A stretch of 8,172 nucleotides of DNA from assembly GCA_904501715.1 (NCBI GenBank), contig CAJGCD010000066.1, forward strand, positions 1 to 8,172. The letters run 5' to 3'. Every line of letters begins with the position of its first letter. Position 1 is the stretch's first letter. Source of the stretch: an uncultured Clostridia bacterium (GTDB lineage Bacteria > Bacillota > Clostridia > Oscillospirales > CAG-272). Of this stretch, positions 5,791 to 8,172 are shown piece by piece. The translations under genes and the position numbers were made by a program. The notes under the pieces were generated by a model. That model was not told the origin of the DNA and did not search any database. It worked only from the letters and a program-made list of their open reading frames with translations.

Positions 5791-7354
5791 ATGTTTTTAA
5801 GAAGTTTACTATCGAGGCTTTTATTTTCCTTGGAGAGATAGCGCGAACCAGAACCAAAAGCGCTAAATATATTGCGGCAATTATAAAGATGTGAATAAAT
5901 AAGGCGGCACGGGTCGTCGCAAATAAGGATAGACGCTCTGTAAGAAAATTCATAATTCCCGTAGCGGCTATGACAGAAAGGATAGGCTTAACTATCCAAT
6001 CGAATATTCTGACCTTAGCTTTGGTCACCATAAGCAGCTTGGTAATGCTCAGAGTGGCGTTCACTATTTCGGTAAAATAAACGGTCATAATATATCCCAT
6101 TATACCGAAGCGCGGCAGCAAAAGCCAGACTAATACCACCGACATAGATGCATCGGCAATATTTATTATCATTGAATAGAACTGATATCCCAAGCCCTTC
6201 AGGATAGAATCCACAGAGGTGTCAAGGTACATTATGGGTATCAAGGGAGCTATGAGCGCAATGTAGAGGGCTGAATCTTCACTTCCTAAAAGCACAGAAC
6301 CAAGCTCACCCGAAAGACACATCATTATTCCCGCTACACCTACCGAGTAGATAAGTACTGTTTTTAAAACGCGGGATATTATACGTTCTATGCGCGCCTT
6401 GTCCTCGGCGGCATCCGACTCGGATATTTCGGGAACTAAAAGCCCCGCAAAGGATGAGGAAATAGCCGAGGGAAACAGAATAAGGGGAAATACAAGGCTG
6501 TGAACAGTGCCGTATGCCGCAAGAGAAATGTCACGTGACGTGCCGCTGCGCTCAAGTCCCCAGGGGATAAGAAGATGCTCTACCGTTATGAGGGCGGAAC
6601 GCATATAAGCACTGAGAGCAACAGGGACAGTAATAGGTATCAGCCTTCCCGAAAGCCTTTTGTCTGCGGGAACGGATTTCTTTGATTTTTGGGCGCTTCT
6701 TTTTTCAAAAAGATATAGAATAAGGTGTATAATAAATCCACCGAGCTCCGATACGGTTATTCCTATGACAATGGCGACGCAGGCACTTTCCATATCCTTT
6801 GCTACCGTAGAGCCCAGCAATACTACACACAGATATATGCGCAGAGCCTGAGAAAATATTTGAACACAAGCGTTTTTATATACCCTGCGCAAGGCGGTGA
6901 AATATCCGCCCAGTGAGGAAGAGAGCGCAATAGGTGGAAGAGAAAAAGCAAGTATGCGCAATGAGGATACGGTGCGCTCATCCCCAAGTATATTTTTGCC
7001 GATAAAGGGCGCGGACAGAAATAGAGCAAAGGCAGTTGCAAAGCTTATGGAGAGTGAAAAGAGAAGGCTCTTTTTCATTACTGAAAGTACGGTCTTTTCG
7101 GTGTTGTAATCCTTTTTTTGAGAGCCTATACCCATAGCCTCGGACACAAGCTTTGTGGTGGCAAGGCTTATTCCCGAGGTCGCGATGGTAAGAGCAAAGC
7201 CATACACGCTGGACACAAGAGTGAATATTCCCATAGATACCGCACCTATTTTATTGGATATATAGATGTTGAAGTTTACAGATACGTATCTTATTATAAG
7301 AGTAACTACCGTCATCAATATCCCGTTGACGTAGAATTTTTTCAGTCTGTCCAT
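5789..7354 (-). CDS. SpoVB/MurJ-like polysaccharide (oligosaccharide) flippase
   Basis: This 521-aa integral membrane protein has about 14 predicted helices (roughly 9-30, 39-63, 98-118, 132-152, 167-183, 191-216, 236-254, 283-305, 331-347, 361-378, 400-415, 418-440, 455-471, 483-505). It has the length and layout of the MVF/polysaccharide-transport group of the MOP superfamily. ISNKIGAVSMGIFTL (33-47) followed by ATSGISLATTKLVSEAMG (58-75) closely resembles the N-terminal signature of SpoVB-type proteins. A basic loop lies at 217-237, and Arg and Glu residues occur inside helices. Such proteins flip undecaprenyl-linked sugars or lipid II to the outer face; SpoVB acts in spore cortex formation. 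Sequence does not separate a spore role from a vegetative or capsule role. The start is the ATG at 7354; a GTG two codons earlier would place the ribosome binding site within the gene. Confidence 0.88.
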   Translation of the reverse strand: MDRLKKFYVNGILMTVVTLIIRYVSVNFNIYISNKIGAVSMGIFTLVSSVYGFALTIATSGISLATTKLVSEAMGIGSQKKDYNTEKTVLSVMKKSLLFSLSISFATAFALFLSAPFIGKNILGDERTVSSLRILAFSLPPIALSSSLGGYFTALRRVYKNACVQIFSQALRIYLCVVLLGSTVAKDMESACVAIVIGITVSELGGFIIHLILYLFEKRSAQKSKKSVPADKRLSGRLIPITVPVALSAYMRSALITVEHLLIPWGLERSGTSRDISLAAYGTVHSLVFPLILFPSAISSSFAGLLVPEISESDAAEDKARIERIISRVLKTVLIYSVGVAGIMMCLSGELGSVLLGSEDSALYIALIAPLIPIMYLDTSVDSILKGLGYQFYSMIINIADASMSVVLVWLLLPRFGIMGYIMTVYFTEIVNATLSITKLLMVTKAKVRIFDWIVKPILSVIAATGIMNFLTERLSLFATTRAALFIHIFIIAAIYLALLVLVRAISPRKIKASIVNFLKT

Positions 7355-7359
7355 ACACA

Positions 7360-7365
7360 CCTCTC
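7360..7365 (-). promoter_or_regulatory. Ribosome binding site of the flippase
   Basis: The minus strand reads GAGAGG, then a 5-nt TGTGT spacer, then the ATG at 7354. This favours the ATG over the in-frame GTG at 7360, which overlaps the site. Confidence 0.6.
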
Positions 7366-7383
7366 AAAAAATAAAGGTATGAA

Positions 7384-7391
7384 ATTATATG
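7384..7391 (-). promoter_or_regulatory. Possible flippase promoter (-10 only)
   Basis: The minus strand reads CATATAAT (7391-7384), about 30 bp before the ATG. TATAAT is a perfect sigma-A -10 box, but no TTGACA-like box lies 16-18 bp upstream, where the gpmI terminator stem sits. CATATAAT also resembles the CATACAAT-type -10 of sporulation factor sigma-E. The -35 region is unconvincing for either factor. Confidence 0.3.
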
Positions 7392-7422
7392 AAAAAAAGG
7401 ACCGAGAAATTCTCGGTCCTTT
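7392..7422 (-). terminator. Intrinsic terminator of gpmI
   Basis: A perfect 12-bp stem pairs 7396-7407 (AAAGGACCGAGA on the plus strand) with 7411-7422 around a 3-nt loop. On the minus strand the stem and tail together carry seven Ts (7398-7392). It starts 13 bp after the gpmI stop, separating gpmI from the flippase. Confidence 0.88.
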
Positions 7423-7435
7423 AATAGGTTCTGGC

Positions 7436-8172
7436 TTATTTTACCTCAATAATGCTTTCATCCCACATTGCGGGAGCCTCGTAGCCCATAAGATTTACCA
7501 TGGTTGCCGCTACGTTTGAGAGTCCGAACTGACCCTTGTCCTCCTTTACGGTGTACGCGTCAGCGCATACGTTGTTATAGAGGATGCAGGGAACGGGGTT
7601 GAGAGTGTGGCTGGTCTTGGACTTGTAGTTGCCATTCTTGTCAGCCTTGGGAAGTCCCGACTTCTTGTCCATCTCGTACATTTCGTCAGCATTTCCGTGG
7701 TCAGCGGTAATAAGAGCAACTCCGCCTACCTTGTCGAGAGCCTTGAGTATTCTTGCAAGCTGAAGGTCAAGAGCCTCCATAGAGCATCTTGTAGCAAGGA
7801 GAGAGCCTGTGTGACCAACCATATCGCCGTTGGGGAAGTTAACACGGAGATATTTGTACTCGCCGCTTTCAAGACACTCGATAAGCTTGTCGGTGATCTC
7901 GGCGCACTTCATCCAAGGACGCTGCTCAAAGGGAACTACGTCAGAAGGGATCTCAATATAGGTCTCAAGCTCCTCGGAGAATTTACCCGAGCGGTTTCCG
8001 TTCCAGAAATAAGTTACGTGACCGTATTTCTGAGTCTCGGAGATAGCGAGCTGGGAAACGCCGCTTCCTGCAAGATACTCACCAAGGGTGTTGGTGATCT
8101 CAGGGGGAGAAACGAGGTACTTGGAGGGGATGTGGAGGTCTCCGTCGTACTCGAGCATACCTGCGTAAGCCA
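7436..8172 (-). CDS. gpmI: 2,3-bisphosphoglycerate-independent phosphoglycerate mutase, C-terminal part
   Basis: Some 244 codons are visible, from an in-frame AYAGMLEYDG at the window edge to a TAA at 7438-7436; the N-terminal half and start lie beyond 8172. The enzyme interconverts 3- and 2-phosphoglycerate in glycolysis through a phosphoserine and two manganese ions. Numbering from the first visible residue, SETQKYGHVTYFWNG (44-58) precedes NFPNGDMVGHTG (111-122) with the Mn1 ligands Asp116 and His120, TADHGNADEM (155-164) with the Mn2 ligands Asp157 and His158, and SHTLNPVP (187-194) with the third Mn1 ligand His188. NFPNGD replaces the commoner NFANPD, and a lysine-rich insert of about 20 residues (166-186) precedes SHT. 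To my recollection both mark a longer iPGM subtype found in some anaerobes. The catalytic serine is not in view. Confidence 0.95.
   Translation of the reverse strand, partial: AYAGMLEYDGDLHIPSKYLVSPPEITNTLGEYLAGSGVSQLAISETQKYGHVTYFWNGNRSGKFSEELETYIEIPSDVVPFEQRPWMKCAEITDKLIECLESGEYKYLRVNFPNGDMVGHTGSLLATRCSMEALDLQLARILKALDKVGGVALITADHGNADEMYEMDKKSGLPKADKNGNYKSKTSHTLNPVPCILYNNVCADAYTVKEDKGQFGLSNVAATMVNLMGYEAPAMWDESIIEVK

Noticed and set aside
7355..7360. GTG start at 7360 for the flippase
   Set aside because: It would overlap the GAGAGG ribosome binding site; the ATG at 7354 has a workable spacing.

Overview
The window looks like chromosomal DNA from a low-to-moderate-GC member of the Clostridia (Firmicutes), probably an Oscillospirales-type gut anaerobe. 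Grounds: strong AGGAGG-type ribosome binding sites, consensus sigma-A promoters, compact intrinsic terminators, a clostridial-style DXS, a SpoVB/MurJ-like flippase and a cysteine-rich protein of a type I associate with Clostridia. Genus and family assignment is inference only.

Layout. Positions 1-312 hold no convincing gene. They contain two copies of a 58-bp direct repeat spaced 91 bp apart; the complete unit is bounded by imperfect 13-bp inverted repeats. A minus-strand promoter with perfect TTGACA and TATAAT boxes and an A-tract UP-like element fires into the repeats. A separate plus-strand promoter (TTGTCA-N17-TATTAT) serves the next gene. Positions 313-1149 encode a 278-aa protein with 25 cysteines, nine of them consecutive, closed by a terminator at 1154-1183.

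Positions 1247-5790 form a second plus-strand unit with its own promoter (TTGAAA-N17-TATAAT): a PgcA-type phosphohexomutase (1307-2980), 1-deoxy-D-xylulose-5-phosphate synthase (3062-4957) and an inositol-monophosphatase-family phosphatase (4968-5762, 10 bp after dxs). It ends at a terminator shared with the convergent gene. A T-tract-less hairpin lies between the first two genes.

Positions 5764-8172 read on the minus strand: the 3' half of cofactor-independent phosphoglycerate mutase (gpmI, running off the right edge) with its own terminator, then a SpoVB/MurJ-like polysaccharide flippase ending in the shared terminator.

How the genes fit together: the mutase and gpmI are central sugar-phosphate enzymes. 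DXS uses pyruvate and glyceraldehyde 3-phosphate to start the MEP isoprenoid route, which supplies undecaprenyl carriers in bacteria that use it, and MurJ/SpoVB-type flippases move undecaprenyl-linked sugars. A sugar-activation and envelope theme is therefore plausible but not shown by the sequence. The two items least explained by known biology are the repeat/UP-promoter locus at the left end and the nine-cysteine protein.
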